DNA from: Mastigocoleus sp. MO_188.B34
GTDB lineage: Bacteria; Cyanobacteriota; Cyanobacteriia; Cyanobacteriales; Nostocaceae
NCBI RefSeq assembly: GCF_030065675.1
Contig: NZ_JASJDK010000010.1
Span: 32,446-96,445 of the forward strand
Length of the DNA stretch: 64,000 bases
Direction: 5' to 3'
Each line of letters begins with the position of its first letter. Position 1 is the first letter of the stretch. The notes below the pieces were generated by a model that was not told where the DNA came from, did no database searches, and worked only from the letters and a program-made list of their open reading frames with translations. This document shows, in pieces, positions 25,585 through 34,655 of this stretch. A program made the position numbers and the translations under genes.

Positions 25585-27690
25585 TCAGCTTGAAACAGTC
25601 ATCATATCTGTAGGTAACAAAATCTCATCATCTTGTGAAACTACTTTAAAATCATCCATCAACAAACCCGACTCAAAAGCTCCATCTCCAGCATCCACAA
25701 TCCCAATTCCCACCTTATAGGTACCAGCTTCGGTAAACTCATAAGTAAAAGTATCGTAGCCAGTTTCTAACTCAAATCTTGTCGGAGATACAACCAAGTT
25801 GCTACTGATGTCTGCAATTTGAAAATTATTGCTACTAGATTCAAGATTCGTATTTGGGATGACAGAAACAAAAGCAAAATCATTAAATGTACCGGAGTCA
25901 ATTCCAGACACAGTTTCATTTGTCAATAGATTAAAATCAAAACTTAAAATATCTCCAGCTTCAACCACCACTTGTTTTTGTAAAGCAGAACCTTCCGTTG
26001 CATCTCCATTACTGATTAAATCAATTTCTCCAAGATTTAAACCCAAAAAAGCTTCGATTTCAGTATCATTGACAATACCCAAAGCAGTAGTTATTAAAGC
26101 TTGAAAATCCCCTTCAGTAGGAGTAACCTCAAATTCTGCCGTTTGGATACTAGCATTACCAATAGCTTTCCAACTATTAAAATCACCATTCTCAAATCCC
26201 CCGTTCCTTACCTCTCCACTTCCTAATAATTCAGCGATCGCTAAATCTGCTTGAATAAAGCCAAATCCACTCCCATTATCAAAACCAGAATCAAACCCAG
26301 GAGTAAATGGATCGTCCATATCCAAAGCAGTACTTTCCAAAGCCTGGTAAATTTCTGCAGGAGTTGCATCGGGAACTGCATCCAACATCAGAGCCGCAAC
26401 CCCAGCTGCATGGGGAGCACCGGCTGATGTTCCAAAGAAATTAGGTAAGCCATCACCATCAGTATCATTACCAAAAAAAGTATTATTAGTTCCGTGGGGA
26501 GCAATAATTTCCGGTTTCTGACGCAGTTCAAAAGTCCGCGTTCCATCGGTTTCAAACAAAATCGGGGTTGGACCAGCAGAAGAAAAAGATTGTAAATTTG
26601 GTGGTACGACTCCAAACTCTGGGGTTTCTTCATATAATGCTACCCCCACAGCTTCTGCTCCCGCAGCATTAGCATGTCCATATACCGTGCTGCTATTTGT
26701 ATCAAACTCATCAATGGTCACGCCCCCAAACAGGACATATTTCATTAATTCGGGATTGGGACCCTCTGATTTGGTAATAGCAAGATTGAATTGATTCGTA
26801 CCAAAACTACCATCATTGGTAAAGCTAAATACTTCTACAGGATCGCCACCAACATTACTATCTGTACTTGAAGCTAATATATTGGTACCGGTGCTGTCAT
26901 AGAGAAAAATATCCAAGTCATTGGGAGAGCCAGATCCACCACTTACTGAGAAAAACGGTGAATCCCATTGAAAGGAAATACGAATTGTTTGACCTTCCAA
27001 TACACTAATGCTTTGGAAAGTATCTACTACTGCTCCGGACTGGAAATCATGAAATTCACCACCCGATGTTGCTTCAAACTGACCACTGGGGTTAAAAGCA
27101 CTTTCATAGGAACCGCGACCAGTGCTTCCCGCTGCTGCAAAATACGCTACTCCATCAGCCACTACTTCATCTACGGCTTGAGCAATTACTCCATCTTGGA
27201 ACATCGGTTCGCGTAAATAAAGAATGTCATCAACTATAATATCTGCTCCGGCTTCTGCTAATTCAGTAACTGCATCGGCGAAATCAGCTTGCTCGAGGAA
27301 AACTCCTGTATGAAAAATAAAATCAGCACCAGGAGCGACATCATGAATTAACTGAATCATCGCTCGTCCTTCATCAGAAGCAGCAAACGATAATTCCTCA
27401 AGTACATTTACTGGAGTCGTATTACCTAAAGGATTACCAACACCGGGAAGATCGCCACTAGCGATATCATCATTAGCTCCACCTAAGGTATTAAAACTAT
27501 CGGACAATACTCCTATGGTTACACCACTACCATCTACATCAAATGTATTTCGTGCTTCATCCGCACGCATTGCGAGATCCCCTTGTCCTGTAACTGATCC
27601 CACATTTGTTATCAAAATGTCTTGATTTTCTTGCAGGACAAATGAAACAGAAGAATTTTCTGCCACCAAATCTCTATTATTTGAACTCAT
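25585..27690 (-). CDS. S8-like serine peptidase with C-terminal beta domain
   Basis: The ATG at 27690 is preferred (AAGG just upstream); a GTG 54 bp further out is possible. The product has about 701 residues. The subtilisin-type core has the Asp motif VTIGVLSDSFN and the Ser motif GTSAGAPHAAGVAAL. No HGTHV motif is visible: the corresponding region reads SDEGRAMIQLIHDVAPGA, so a Glu occupies the usual His place, as in sedolisin-type triads. A jelly-roll-like insert (FQWDSPFFSVSGG) precedes the Ser motif. The C-terminus from about residue 515 (NGGFENGDFNSW) looks like a beta-sandwich of secreted cyanobacterial proteins. No classical signal peptide is seen, so export is inferred. Confidence 0.8.
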   Translation of the reverse strand: MSSNNRDLVAENSSVSFVLQENQDILITNVGSVTGQGDLAMRADEARNTFDVDGSGVTIGVLSDSFNTLGGANDDIASGDLPGVGNPLGNTTPVNVLEELSFAASDEGRAMIQLIHDVAPGADFIFHTGVFLEQADFADAVTELAEAGADIIVDDILYLREPMFQDGVIAQAVDEVVADGVAYFAAAGSTGRGSYESAFNPSGQFEATSGGEFHDFQSGAVVDTFQSISVLEGQTIRISFQWDSPFFSVSGGSGSPNDLDIFLYDSTGTNILASSTDSNVGGDPVEVFSFTNDGSFGTNQFNLAITKSEGPNPELMKYVLFGGVTIDEFDTNSSTVYGHANAAGAEAVGVALYEETPEFGVVPPNLQSFSSAGPTPILFETDGTRTFELRQKPEIIAPHGTNNTFFGNDTDGDGLPNFFGTSAGAPHAAGVAALMLDAVPDATPAEIYQALESTALDMDDPFTPGFDSGFDNGSGFGFIQADLAIAELLGSGEVRNGGFENGDFNSWKAIGNASIQTAEFEVTPTEGDFQALITTALGIVNDTEIEAFLGLNLGEIDLISNGDATEGSALQKQVVVEAGDILSFDFNLLTNETVSGIDSGTFNDFAFVSVIPNTNLESSSNNFQIADISSNLVVSPTRFELETGYDTFTYEFTEAGTYKVGIGIVDAGDGAFESGLLMDDFKVVSQDDEILLPTDMMTVSS

Positions 27691-27837
27691 CAGCCTTCTT
27701 TCCACCCCGGTTACTGTTACCCAAGCAATAGGAACACTCCACACACCGAGTCAACACAATATCTTGCGATCGTTAATAATTAATTTATTTTTAGTGTTGA
27801 AAAAATATCATGCTGCTAACAGTATCCCATGATTGAT

Positions 27838-27930
27838 GAGTAACAAGTAATGAGTAATGAGTAATGAGTAATGAGTAATGAGTAATGAGTAATGAGTAAC
27901 AAGTAATGAGTAATGAGTAATTGAGTAATA
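27838..27930. repeat. Heptanucleotide STRR array (GTAATGA, inverse of TCATTAC)
   Basis: About a dozen units of GTAATGA, with GTAACAA variants, form the inverse-strand version of the array at 3001-3270. They lie in the 540-bp gap upstream of the S8-like peptidase. A short plus-orientation run (CTCATTACTTATTACTTATT) follows at about 28203-28240 next to the TetR stop codon. Between them, at about 28070-28195, is a GC-rich block of dispersed-repeat type. Confidence 0.85.
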
Positions 27931-28230
27931 CTGTTAATTAACCTCTGTCCGAAGTTAGAGGATTTATTAATTGAACTGATTTTTTATGTTTTAATCATAG
28001 GTGAGCATGTGGTACATTTACACCGTTCACAGATAATGTTGATGGGATTTTACTCATTACTTACTGTGCGCAATACTTACAGTACGCTTACGCTAGGTTG
28101 CGCCCCGCAATACCTAGAGCCTACGGCGACGGCAAAGCCTCTGGCTGCGCTTACGTCGTCAGACGCGTGCAATCCGGTATGCTGACACTGGCTGTGCTAA
28201 GATTGCTCATTACTTATTACTTATTACTCA

Positions 28231-28839
28231 TTACTTAATAATAAGGTGCATTAAAGCATCAACAATACGTTCTTTTTCCATGGGAATAATGTCCTTTGCG
28301 TGCATCATCTCTTGGGTCATTACATAGTGCACGAGGGTACCGATCATAATTCTTGCTGTTGCTTCCGGATCGGGAATATCCAATTCGGGGTGGGAAGCCA
28401 AGTATTTTGTCAGTGTCTCAAGTACCGGTTTCACCATACAATCAACACAAACCTTGGCTAGCTCTGGAAAGCGACCAGACTCTCCAATCAACAATCGCTT
28501 AAAATCCCGATACTTCTTGTCAGATGTCATTTCTTCTAATGCTTTGGTCGTAAGCTGACGTAAGACAAGTTTTGGCTCCCCTTCTAAAGGTTCTGTACCA
28601 AACACCGATACAAACTTTTCTTGCGTCATTTTTTCTATTAAAGCTTTAAATAAACCTTCTTTTCCTTGAAAGTGGCTATATACCGTCGCCTTTGAAACAC
28701 CAGCAGAAGAAGCAATCCGATCCATGCTCGCACCAGTATAACCATGGGCTAAAAATTCTTGCATCGCCCCTTGAAGAATTTTTACAGACTTGTTACTTAA
28801 GCCTATTGTTTCAACATCTCGAACTCGAATATGTGCCAT
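28231..28839 (-). CDS. TetR-family transcriptional regulator
   Basis: The protein has 202 residues. The N-terminal helix-turn-helix (AMQEFLAHGYTGASMDRIASSAGVSKATVYSHFQGKEGLF, about 25-65) is typical TetR, and the C-terminal all-helical domain of about 130 residues would bind a ligand and dimerise. It is divergent from the devB-like gene, with a strong palindrome in the shared 306-bp region, so it probably represses the exporter operon and perhaps itself. The ligand is unknown. Confidence 0.92.
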   Translation of the reverse strand: MAHIRVRDVETIGLSNKSVKILQGAMQEFLAHGYTGASMDRIASSAGVSKATVYSHFQGKEGLFKALIEKMTQEKFVSVFGTEPLEGEPKLVLRQLTTKALEEMTSDKKYRDFKRLLIGESGRFPELAKVCVDCMVKPVLETLTKYLASHPELDIPDPEATARIMIGTLVHYVMTQEMMHAKDIIPMEKERIVDALMHLIIK

Positions 28840-29110
28840 TATTTTTATTTAACTTTCTTCTTAAAGCATATTAAAGACAACTGGACTCCGAACAACTTAA
28901 TTTTGTTCTAAATACTTTTCCAACAAAAGCTTAAGATGCAGTACAACTAAATTTACCCTAATGGTTTTTGTATAAATTAATCATTCCAAGTACTGATACC
29001 TGTCAAGGAAAATGGGGACACCCCATAAGCGCCCCAAAGTCTTTACACAAATTGAAACTGCTAAGAGCAAATTTGAACTAGTCAGTTTAGTTTAGTTATA
29101 TTATATATAA

Positions 29111-29127
29111 AACTAAACCGTTTAGTT
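29111..29127. promoter_or_regulatory. Candidate TetR operator, 17-bp palindrome
   Basis: AACTAAAC and GTTTAGTT flank a single central C, giving perfect 8-bp arms. The site lies 19 bp before the devB start and between the divergent TetR and devBCA genes. A near-identical site occurs at 63936-63952. Partial TTTAGT words lie just upstream at about 29085-29096. Confidence 0.65.
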
Positions 29128-29145
29128 GGAAGGGTGGAATAATTA

Positions 29146-30450
29146 ATGTTGCAAAACTCAAATGTCGAAAGTTCTTCAGCTAGAAAGGTATTAAATATAC
29201 CCATACTCGCGAGCATCATAGCTGTTTTAATTGCAGGTGGGGTAAGCATATATGGGATTGCGCGTTTTCGTGCTTCTAGCACATCTATATCTTCGGAAAC
29301 TGTCCCAACTCAAGTCGAAATTAAAACAGTTAATGCTTTAGGAAGGTTAGAACCAAAGGGAGAAGCAATTAAGCTTTCTGCACCTGCATCGTTTGAAGGA
29401 AATCGGGTTGAGCAATTGTTGGTTAAACGGGGCGATCGCATCAAAGCAGGACAGGTAGTTGCGATTTTGGATAGTCGAGACCAACTTGCAGCAACAGTAG
29501 AAGAAGCCAAGCATCAGGTGGTGATCGCCCAAGCAAACCTGGAAAAAGTAAAGCTTGGTGCAAAAAAAGGGGAAATTCAAGCCCAACAAGCAACTATTAA
29601 TCGACTCCAAGCTGAAAGAGAAACAGAAATTCAAGCCCAACAAGCAACTATTAATCGACTTCAAGCCGAAAGAGAAACAGAAATTCAAGCCCAACAAGCA
29701 ACTATTGAGAGATTAGAAGCACAATTAGCTAACGCGAAAACAGAATATCAACGCAATCAATACCTTTACCAACAGGGAGCATTATCAGCATCTTCCCGCG
29801 ACAGCAAACGTTTAGAATATGCAACCGTCCAAAAGCAAGTAACTGAAGCCAAAGCCAACTTGAGACGAATCGAGTCATCAAAACAGCAGCAACTCACCGA
29901 AGCCCAAGCCAACTTAAAACGCATTCAAACATCACGCAAACAACAAGTTATAGAAAGTCGGGCAACTTTAGATAGAATTGCGGAAGTTCGTCCAGTGGAT
30001 GTAGCTGCAGCCCAAGCAGAACTCAACCGTGTAAAAGCTTCTTTAGTCAGGGCAAAAGCTAATTTAAGGCAATCATATGTCCGTTCTCCCCAAGATGGTC
30101 AAGTATTTGAAATTTATACCCGTCCTGGAGAAATTGTGTCAAACAACGGAATTATTGAAATTGGGCAAAACAGTCAAATGTATGCTGTAGCAGAAATATA
30201 TCAAAGTGATATTAGAAAAATTCGCCCAGGACAAAAAGTAAAAATTTTTAGTGACTCCCTCAATGGTGAATTGGCTGGAACTGTCGAACTAGTTGGCTTG
30301 CAGGTTAAACGCCAGGATGTAATTAACGCCGACCCCTCCAGCAATATTGATTCCAGAATAGTAGAAACTCGAGTCAAACTCGATGAAGAATCCAGTAAGA
30401 AAGCCGCTAACTTTACTAATCTACAAGTCAGAGTGGAGATTCAGCTATGA
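29146..30450 (+). CDS. devB: DevB/HlyD-type membrane fusion protein of an ABC exporter
   Basis: The protein has 434 residues. One N-terminal membrane helix (about 18-38) is followed by a lipoyl-like half-motif, a long coiled-coil hairpin (about 115-310), the second half-motif YVRSPQDGQVFEIYTRPGEIV and a beta-barrel end. It is the periplasmic adaptor that would link the DevC permease to a TolC-type outer-membrane duct; in Anabaena, DevBCA-TolC exports heterocyst glycolipids. The hairpin contains an 18-residue repeat (residues 143-160, 161-178, partial 179-190). The stop codon overlaps the devC start by 4 bp. Several DevBCA paralogues usually exist, so this one need not be the glycolipid exporter. 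Confidence 0.88.
   Translation: MLQNSNVESSSARKVLNIPILASIIAVLIAGGVSIYGIARFRASSTSISSETVPTQVEIKTVNALGRLEPKGEAIKLSAPASFEGNRVEQLLVKRGDRIKAGQVVAILDSRDQLAATVEEAKHQVVIAQANLEKVKLGAKKGEIQAQQATINRLQAERETEIQAQQATINRLQAERETEIQAQQATIERLEAQLANAKTEYQRNQYLYQQGALSASSRDSKRLEYATVQKQVTEAKANLRRIESSKQQQLTEAQANLKRIQTSRKQQVIESRATLDRIAEVRPVDVAAAQAELNRVKASLVRAKANLRQSYVRSPQDGQVFEIYTRPGEIVSNNGIIEIGQNSQMYAVAEIYQSDIRKIRPGQKVKIFSDSLNGELAGTVELVGLQVKRQDVINADPSSNIDSRIVETRVKLDEESSKKAANFTNLQVRVEIQL
29572..29715 (+). repeat. 54-bp in-frame repeat inside devB
   Basis: Two full copies and a two-thirds copy of a 54-bp unit encode EIQAQQATINRLQAERET. The copies are nearly identical in DNA, which suggests recent expansion. They lengthen the coiled coil of the adaptor by multiples of 18 residues. 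Confidence 0.85.
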
Positions 30451-31625
30451 TTGGATTTATTGGAAAAATTCGACGACGAATGCCTTTGGGATGGCTACAA
30501 TTATCTCGTCATAAAGGTCGTTTTTTGGTCGCAATATCTGGCGTTGCTTTTGCAGACTTACTTATGTTTATGCAATTGGGTTTTCAAAGTGCTTTGTTCA
30601 ACAGCGCCACACGTCTGCATAAGTCATTACAGGGTGATATAGTAATTTTTAGCACCCAAGCCCGAAACTTAACAGATATGTCTACTTTTACTCGACGGCG
30701 GCTTTACCAGGCAATGAATGTGCCGGGAGTAAAATCTGTAGACGCTATTTATACTAATACAATCAAGTGGAAAAATCCACTGACAAGGAATCGAAATAAT
30801 TTGTTAATTGTTGGTTTTGATCCAGATCAACAAGTATTTAATATTCCCGAAATTAACACTCAACTGCAGAAAACTAAATTACCAGATACTCTCTTGCTTG
30901 ATACTAAAACTAGAGGTGAATACACAGAGGTAATTTCTCAAATTCAACAAGGAAAAACTGTCACTACTGAAGTAGAAAGACGAACTGTTACTATCAGTGG
31001 TTTATTTACCGTTGGGTCTTCCTTTGGGTCGGACGGTCATTTGATGACTAGCGACCAGAATTTTCTCCGATTATTCCCCAGAAGAGAAGCCGCCAGCATT
31101 AGTCTGGGTTTAATTAACCTCAAGCCTGGACATGATCTTGAGGTTGTAACGAATGCACTTAAAAATCATCTACCACAAGATGATATCAACATCTTAACCA
31201 AAGAAGAATTTATAGCTTTCGAGAAAGGTTATTGGCAAAAAGCTTCACCCATTGGCTTTGTTTTCGGCTTGGGTACAGCAATGGGATTTACAGTTGGTGT
31301 AATTATCGTTTATCAAGTTCTTTCTACCGATGTTAATGCTCATATTAAAGAATACGCTACATTCAAAGCCATGGGTTACCGAAATATCTACTTGCTAGGA
31401 ATAGTGTTTGAAGAAGCCTTTATTTTGGTTATATCTGGCTTTATACCTGGTGCTGGTATATCTATTGGGCTTTATGCTTTGACTCGCCAAGCAACCAATC
31501 TACCTCTGTTCATGACTGGTTTACGAGCGATACAAGTATTAATCTTAACTTTTATTATGTGCATGATTTCTGGAATAATTGCTACTCATAAAGTTCAATC
31601 AGCAGATCCTGCAGATATGTTTTAG
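30447..31625 (+). CDS. devC: DevC-type ABC exporter permease
   Basis: The protein has 392 residues with FtsX/MacB-like topology: one N-terminal helix (about 27-48), a large periplasmic domain (about 50-255), then three C-terminal helices (about 265-290, 312-345, 358-385). It begins with ATG inside the last codons of devB (ATGA overlap), so translation is probably coupled. It forms the membrane part of the exporter with the ATPase encoded downstream. Confidence 0.9.
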   Translation: MIGFIGKIRRRMPLGWLQLSRHKGRFLVAISGVAFADLLMFMQLGFQSALFNSATRLHKSLQGDIVIFSTQARNLTDMSTFTRRRLYQAMNVPGVKSVDAIYTNTIKWKNPLTRNRNNLLIVGFDPDQQVFNIPEINTQLQKTKLPDTLLLDTKTRGEYTEVISQIQQGKTVTTEVERRTVTISGLFTVGSSFGSDGHLMTSDQNFLRLFPRREAASISLGLINLKPGHDLEVVTNALKNHLPQDDINILTKEEFIAFEKGYWQKASPIGFVFGLGTAMGFTVGVIIVYQVLSTDVNAHIKEYATFKAMGYRNIYLLGIVFEEAFILVISGFIPGAGISIGLYALTRQATNLPLFMTGLRAIQVLILTFIMCMISGIIATHKVQSADPADMF

Positions 31626-31639
31626 ATTTGGGGATTAGG

Positions 31640-31725
31640 TATTGTAGCGATACCGTGGCGTTAGCCATAAGCACTGCGTATCGTCTTGCAGCATATAGCG
31701 GTTAGGGTTACGGGAATATAGCAGA
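31640..31725. repeat. GC-rich palindromic repeat inside the dev operon
   Basis: The 163-bp devC-devA gap contains a GC-rich block with TGGC-GTTA-GCCA as an internal hairpin and GCGATAC / GTATCGT as outer arms. It resembles the other dispersed GC-rich words of this window. It probably inserted between two otherwise tightly linked genes. Confidence 0.5.
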
Positions 31726-31788
31726 TTTGCAAAACACAAATCAGATACAAGTATGATTTGTGCGAAAAAGCCCATGGGAAAATAAACA

Positions 31789-32505
31789 ATGACAAACACT
31801 GTAATATCAGTCAAACATCTCGATCACTTTTTTGGTCAAGGTCAATTACGGAAACAGGTATTATTTGATATTAATTTAGATATTAAAACTGGTGAAATTA
31901 TTCTTATGACCGGACCTTCTGGTTCGGGTAAAACTACACTTTTGACCTTAGTTGGTGGTTTGCGTTCGGCTCAGTCTGGTAGTTTGCAGGTATTAGGAGA
32001 AGAACTGTGTGGTGCAAGCCGAGCAAAATTAACTTTAATGCGACGCAATAATGGTTACATTTTTCAAGCACATAATCTTCACGAAAGTTTAACTGCGCTT
32101 CAGAATGTGAAAATGGGTTTGGAATTACACGAAAACATTTCACCGGAAGACATAAAAAAGAAATCAATCGAAATGCTAGAAATGGTTGGACTAGGAGATC
32201 ATATTAACTACTATCCCGAAAAGCTGTCTGGAGGACAAAAACAACGGGTAGCGATCGCTCGTGCTTTAGTAAGTCATCCGAAAATAGTACTTGCAGACGA
32301 ACCAACTGCAGCTCTTGATAGTAAAACTGGTCGAGATGTGGTTCACCTAATGCAAAAACTGGCAAAGGAACAGGGTTGTACTATCTTGCTAGTTACCCAT
32401 GATAACCGCATTCTTGATGTTGCCGATCGCATTATTCATATGGAAGATGGAAGACTTGAAAACACACCGGATTTGAATCAGGTTGGTCAGAGAGTCAAGG
32501 ATTAG
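31789..32505 (+). CDS. devA: DevA-type ABC exporter ATPase
   Basis: The protein has 238 residues. Walker A GPSGSGKTT is at 42-50, the Q-loop at Gln93, the signature LSGGQ at 146-150, Walker B ending ADE at 169-171 and the switch His in LVTHD near 205. It belongs to the LolD/MacB-like group that energises DevC-type permeases. It is separated from devC by 163 bp carrying a repeat but has the same orientation and order as known devBCA operons. Confidence 0.92.
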   Translation: MTNTVISVKHLDHFFGQGQLRKQVLFDINLDIKTGEIILMTGPSGSGKTTLLTLVGGLRSAQSGSLQVLGEELCGASRAKLTLMRRNNGYIFQAHNLHESLTALQNVKMGLELHENISPEDIKKKSIEMLEMVGLGDHINYYPEKLSGGQKQRVAIARALVSHPKIVLADEPTAALDSKTGRDVVHLMQKLAKEQGCTILLVTHDNRILDVADRIIHMEDGRLENTPDLNQVGQRVKD

Positions 32506-32777
32506 TCAACTCATTTTCTGGGTTTATCCGAATTGAAATAAATCACAAAATTTTTAAACTTTTATTACTGCCAATCCTCAAAAAAGTCGACATACTTTGT
32601 ATTACATAAAACTTACAGCTATCAGAATACTAGAATGACTTCTATTATTCTGGTGGTTGTTCTTCAAAAAATATTTGTAAAAGACATATTCGTAATTGAA
32701 ACAAAACATCTTACTTTGAATCTTTAAAACTTGAGGCGTAAAATTTTTTCCAGTTCCAGGTTAAAACAATCGAAGTA

Positions 32778-33755
32778 ATGACAAATAAACTAATACAAGC
32801 AATGAGTGCTGAAAGTCACACAAGTAATTATTTGAAACATTTATTTACTTCATGTTACAAAAAAACAAACAAACAACCAAATAATAAGAAATTTGAATTT
32901 TTCGCAGGTGCAGCCATAGGAATCTTTGCTGCTTTACCTGTAGCCTTTGCTTCAGCTGTTCAAGCTGCGCAGGTGGAAATTATCCCTAGTTCGCCCAAAT
33001 TGGGTCAGTCTATTTCTGTTGAAATTACTCCTGATAATTCAGCTAATGGTGGAAATTTAAAGGTAGTTAGTAATGGAAAAACCTACCCAGTATTTCCCAT
33101 CGCCCCTAATAAATACCGGGCTTTTATTCCTACTACACCCTTACAAAAGCCTGGAAGAAGAGTTGTTCGGGTTTATGGTGATGGACCGACACGAAATCTT
33201 GCTGTATGGGTACGTAATCGTAGATTTCCCACCCAACGTATCTGGTTACCAAAGAAAAAAGCAGGTACCAGAGCAACAAAAATGGAACTTCAACGAGTTA
33301 AGGAATTCAAATCACTGACAACACCAGATAAATTTTGGGATGGTGCTTTTATCAGGCCAAGTAAAGCACGTATTTCTACTATCTATGGTGTACGTCGCTA
33401 CTACAATGGCAAATTTGCACATAATTACTACCACCGTGGCGTTGACTACGCAGGTGCACAGGGTTCTCCCGTAGTAGCCCCAGCTGGCGGTCGCGTCGCT
33501 TTGGTTGGTAAAGAAGCCGCAGGTTTCCGAGTCCACGGAAATGTTGTTGGCATCGACCATGGTCAAGGTTTAACCAGTATTTTTATGCATTTAAGTGGCA
33601 TAAAAGTAAAGGAAGGTGACATGGTAAAACCAGGTCAACTGATTGGTACCATCGGTTCCACTGGCGCTTCTACTGGTCCCCACTTACACTGGGGTTTGTA
33701 TGTAAACGGACAAGCTGTCGATCCAGTAACCTGGCGAAATAATGCAATAAAATGA
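32778..33755 (+). CDS. Secreted M23-family metallopeptidase (LytM-type)
   Basis: The protein has 325 residues. A hydrophobic segment at 41-63 ending SAVQAAQ is a signal peptide or anchor with a plausible AxA-type cleavage. An Ig-like or beta N-domain covers about 65-150. The M23 domain holds the zinc ligands His219 and Asp223 (HRGVD), and HLH at 302-304. Such enzymes cut peptidoglycan cross-bridges in the periplasm. The long spacing from devA suggests separate transcription. It sits near an L,D-transpeptidase, so this is a small cell-wall neighbourhood. Confidence 0.9.
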   Translation: MTNKLIQAMSAESHTSNYLKHLFTSCYKKTNKQPNNKKFEFFAGAAIGIFAALPVAFASAVQAAQVEIIPSSPKLGQSISVEITPDNSANGGNLKVVSNGKTYPVFPIAPNKYRAFIPTTPLQKPGRRVVRVYGDGPTRNLAVWVRNRRFPTQRIWLPKKKAGTRATKMELQRVKEFKSLTTPDKFWDGAFIRPSKARISTIYGVRRYYNGKFAHNYYHRGVDYAGAQGSPVVAPAGGRVALVGKEAAGFRVHGNVVGIDHGQGLTSIFMHLSGIKVKEGDMVKPGQLIGTIGSTGASTGPHLHWGLYVNGQAVDPVTWRNNAIK

Positions 33756-33865
33756 TACAGATGTAATTAATACGTCTGTTGTGTTACAGTCTCCTTTTAA
33801 GGAGACTATGCAGGCAAAATCAAGCTATAGGTACCGTCCTTTCCTTACCCGGGTGGCTTAAAAAT

Positions 33866-34408
33866 ATGAGTGTTATGAGTATCGAAAAAATTGTTGAACA
33901 AGCTCTCCAGGATGGTTATCTGACCCCAGTCATGGAAGCTGAGGTCGGACGTATTTGTGACCATGCTTCGGAGCTTTCCATTGAAGAGTATATGGCGCTA
34001 GACAGATTAATGGGAGCGCTCCTAACTGGTGAGGTAGTGGCGGTACCTCGCAAACAGTTTATTAATGTGATGGAAGAATTAGTTTTGACCGAAGCGATCG
34101 CGCGGGTTGCAGAAATCGAAGCAACTAGCGAGCGTAGTTTAGATGTAGGTGATATTGCAGCCTATGCTCTGAATCGGTTACCACCTCTGTATGCCACAAC
34201 CGAGGAAGGTGCTAATTACCAACGTCAGCATGCAAAGGAAGAATTACAAGTATTAATCGCCCAGCAAATTAGTGAAGCAATTGCTCGAAACTTGGATCGA
34301 CCCAACGATGATCGAACTCCAGTGATGGCTAAAAGCAGTGGGAATGAAGTATTGCGTCAAGTTAGTACTTTACTTCAAGCCTATGCTCCTCACTTTGAAC
34401 AAAAATAA
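33866..34408 (+). CDS. ComFB-domain protein (cyclic dinucleotide receptor family)
   Basis: The protein has 180 residues from ATG at 33866, since the frame upstream is open but lacks a good start. The ComFB core is recognised by FINVMEELVLTEAI followed by VGDIAAYALNRLPPLYATT, flanked by N- and C-terminal helical extensions. The Cys residues found in Bacillus ComFB are absent, as in other cyanobacterial members. Related proteins (CdgR of Anabaena, Slr1970 of Synechocystis) bind c-di-GMP or c-di-AMP and affect cell size or competence. That role here is by homology only. Confidence 0.82.
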   Translation: MSVMSIEKIVEQALQDGYLTPVMEAEVGRICDHASELSIEEYMALDRLMGALLTGEVVAVPRKQFINVMEELVLTEAIARVAEIEATSERSLDVGDIAAYALNRLPPLYATTEEGANYQRQHAKEELQVLIAQQISEAIARNLDRPNDDRTPVMAKSSGNEVLRQVSTLLQAYAPHFEQK

Positions 34409-34498
34409 ACATTTACTCGGAAACAAAAGGTGACAAAATAGTAAACATGAGCATGTCCAAAAAATAATTCATGCCAAAAGTTTTTAGTTGTTACTCGT

Positions 34499-34520
34499 AA
34501 GGCGCACTGAAGTGCGCCTT
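34499..34520. terminator. Hairpin between convergent comFB-like and L,D-transpeptidase genes
   Basis: AAGGCGCACT and AGTGCGCCTT form a perfect 10-bp stem with a 2-nt GA turn. It lies between two convergent genes and can act in both directions. The T-tract is weak on either side. A similar stem (GGGCGCAC-CGAT-GTGCGCCC) is at 52470-52489. Confidence 0.6.
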
Positions 34521-34655
34521 TAGGTATTGCAAAATTTTGATTTGGAAGTTTTTATTGGAAATTTCTAGAAATACGCAAGTAAAAATTTTTGTTTATATGC
34601 CTTACCTAAAATTGAGTTATGACCTAGCAGGTAATTTGATAGACAAGAACAGCAA

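Noticed and set aside
33779..33865. N-terminal extension of the ComFB-like gene from an upstream TTG
   Set aside because: The region contains a GTCTCCTT-TT-AAGGAGAC palindrome and encodes a Cys/Arg/Leu-rich stretch unlike the family; the ATG at 33866 fits better.
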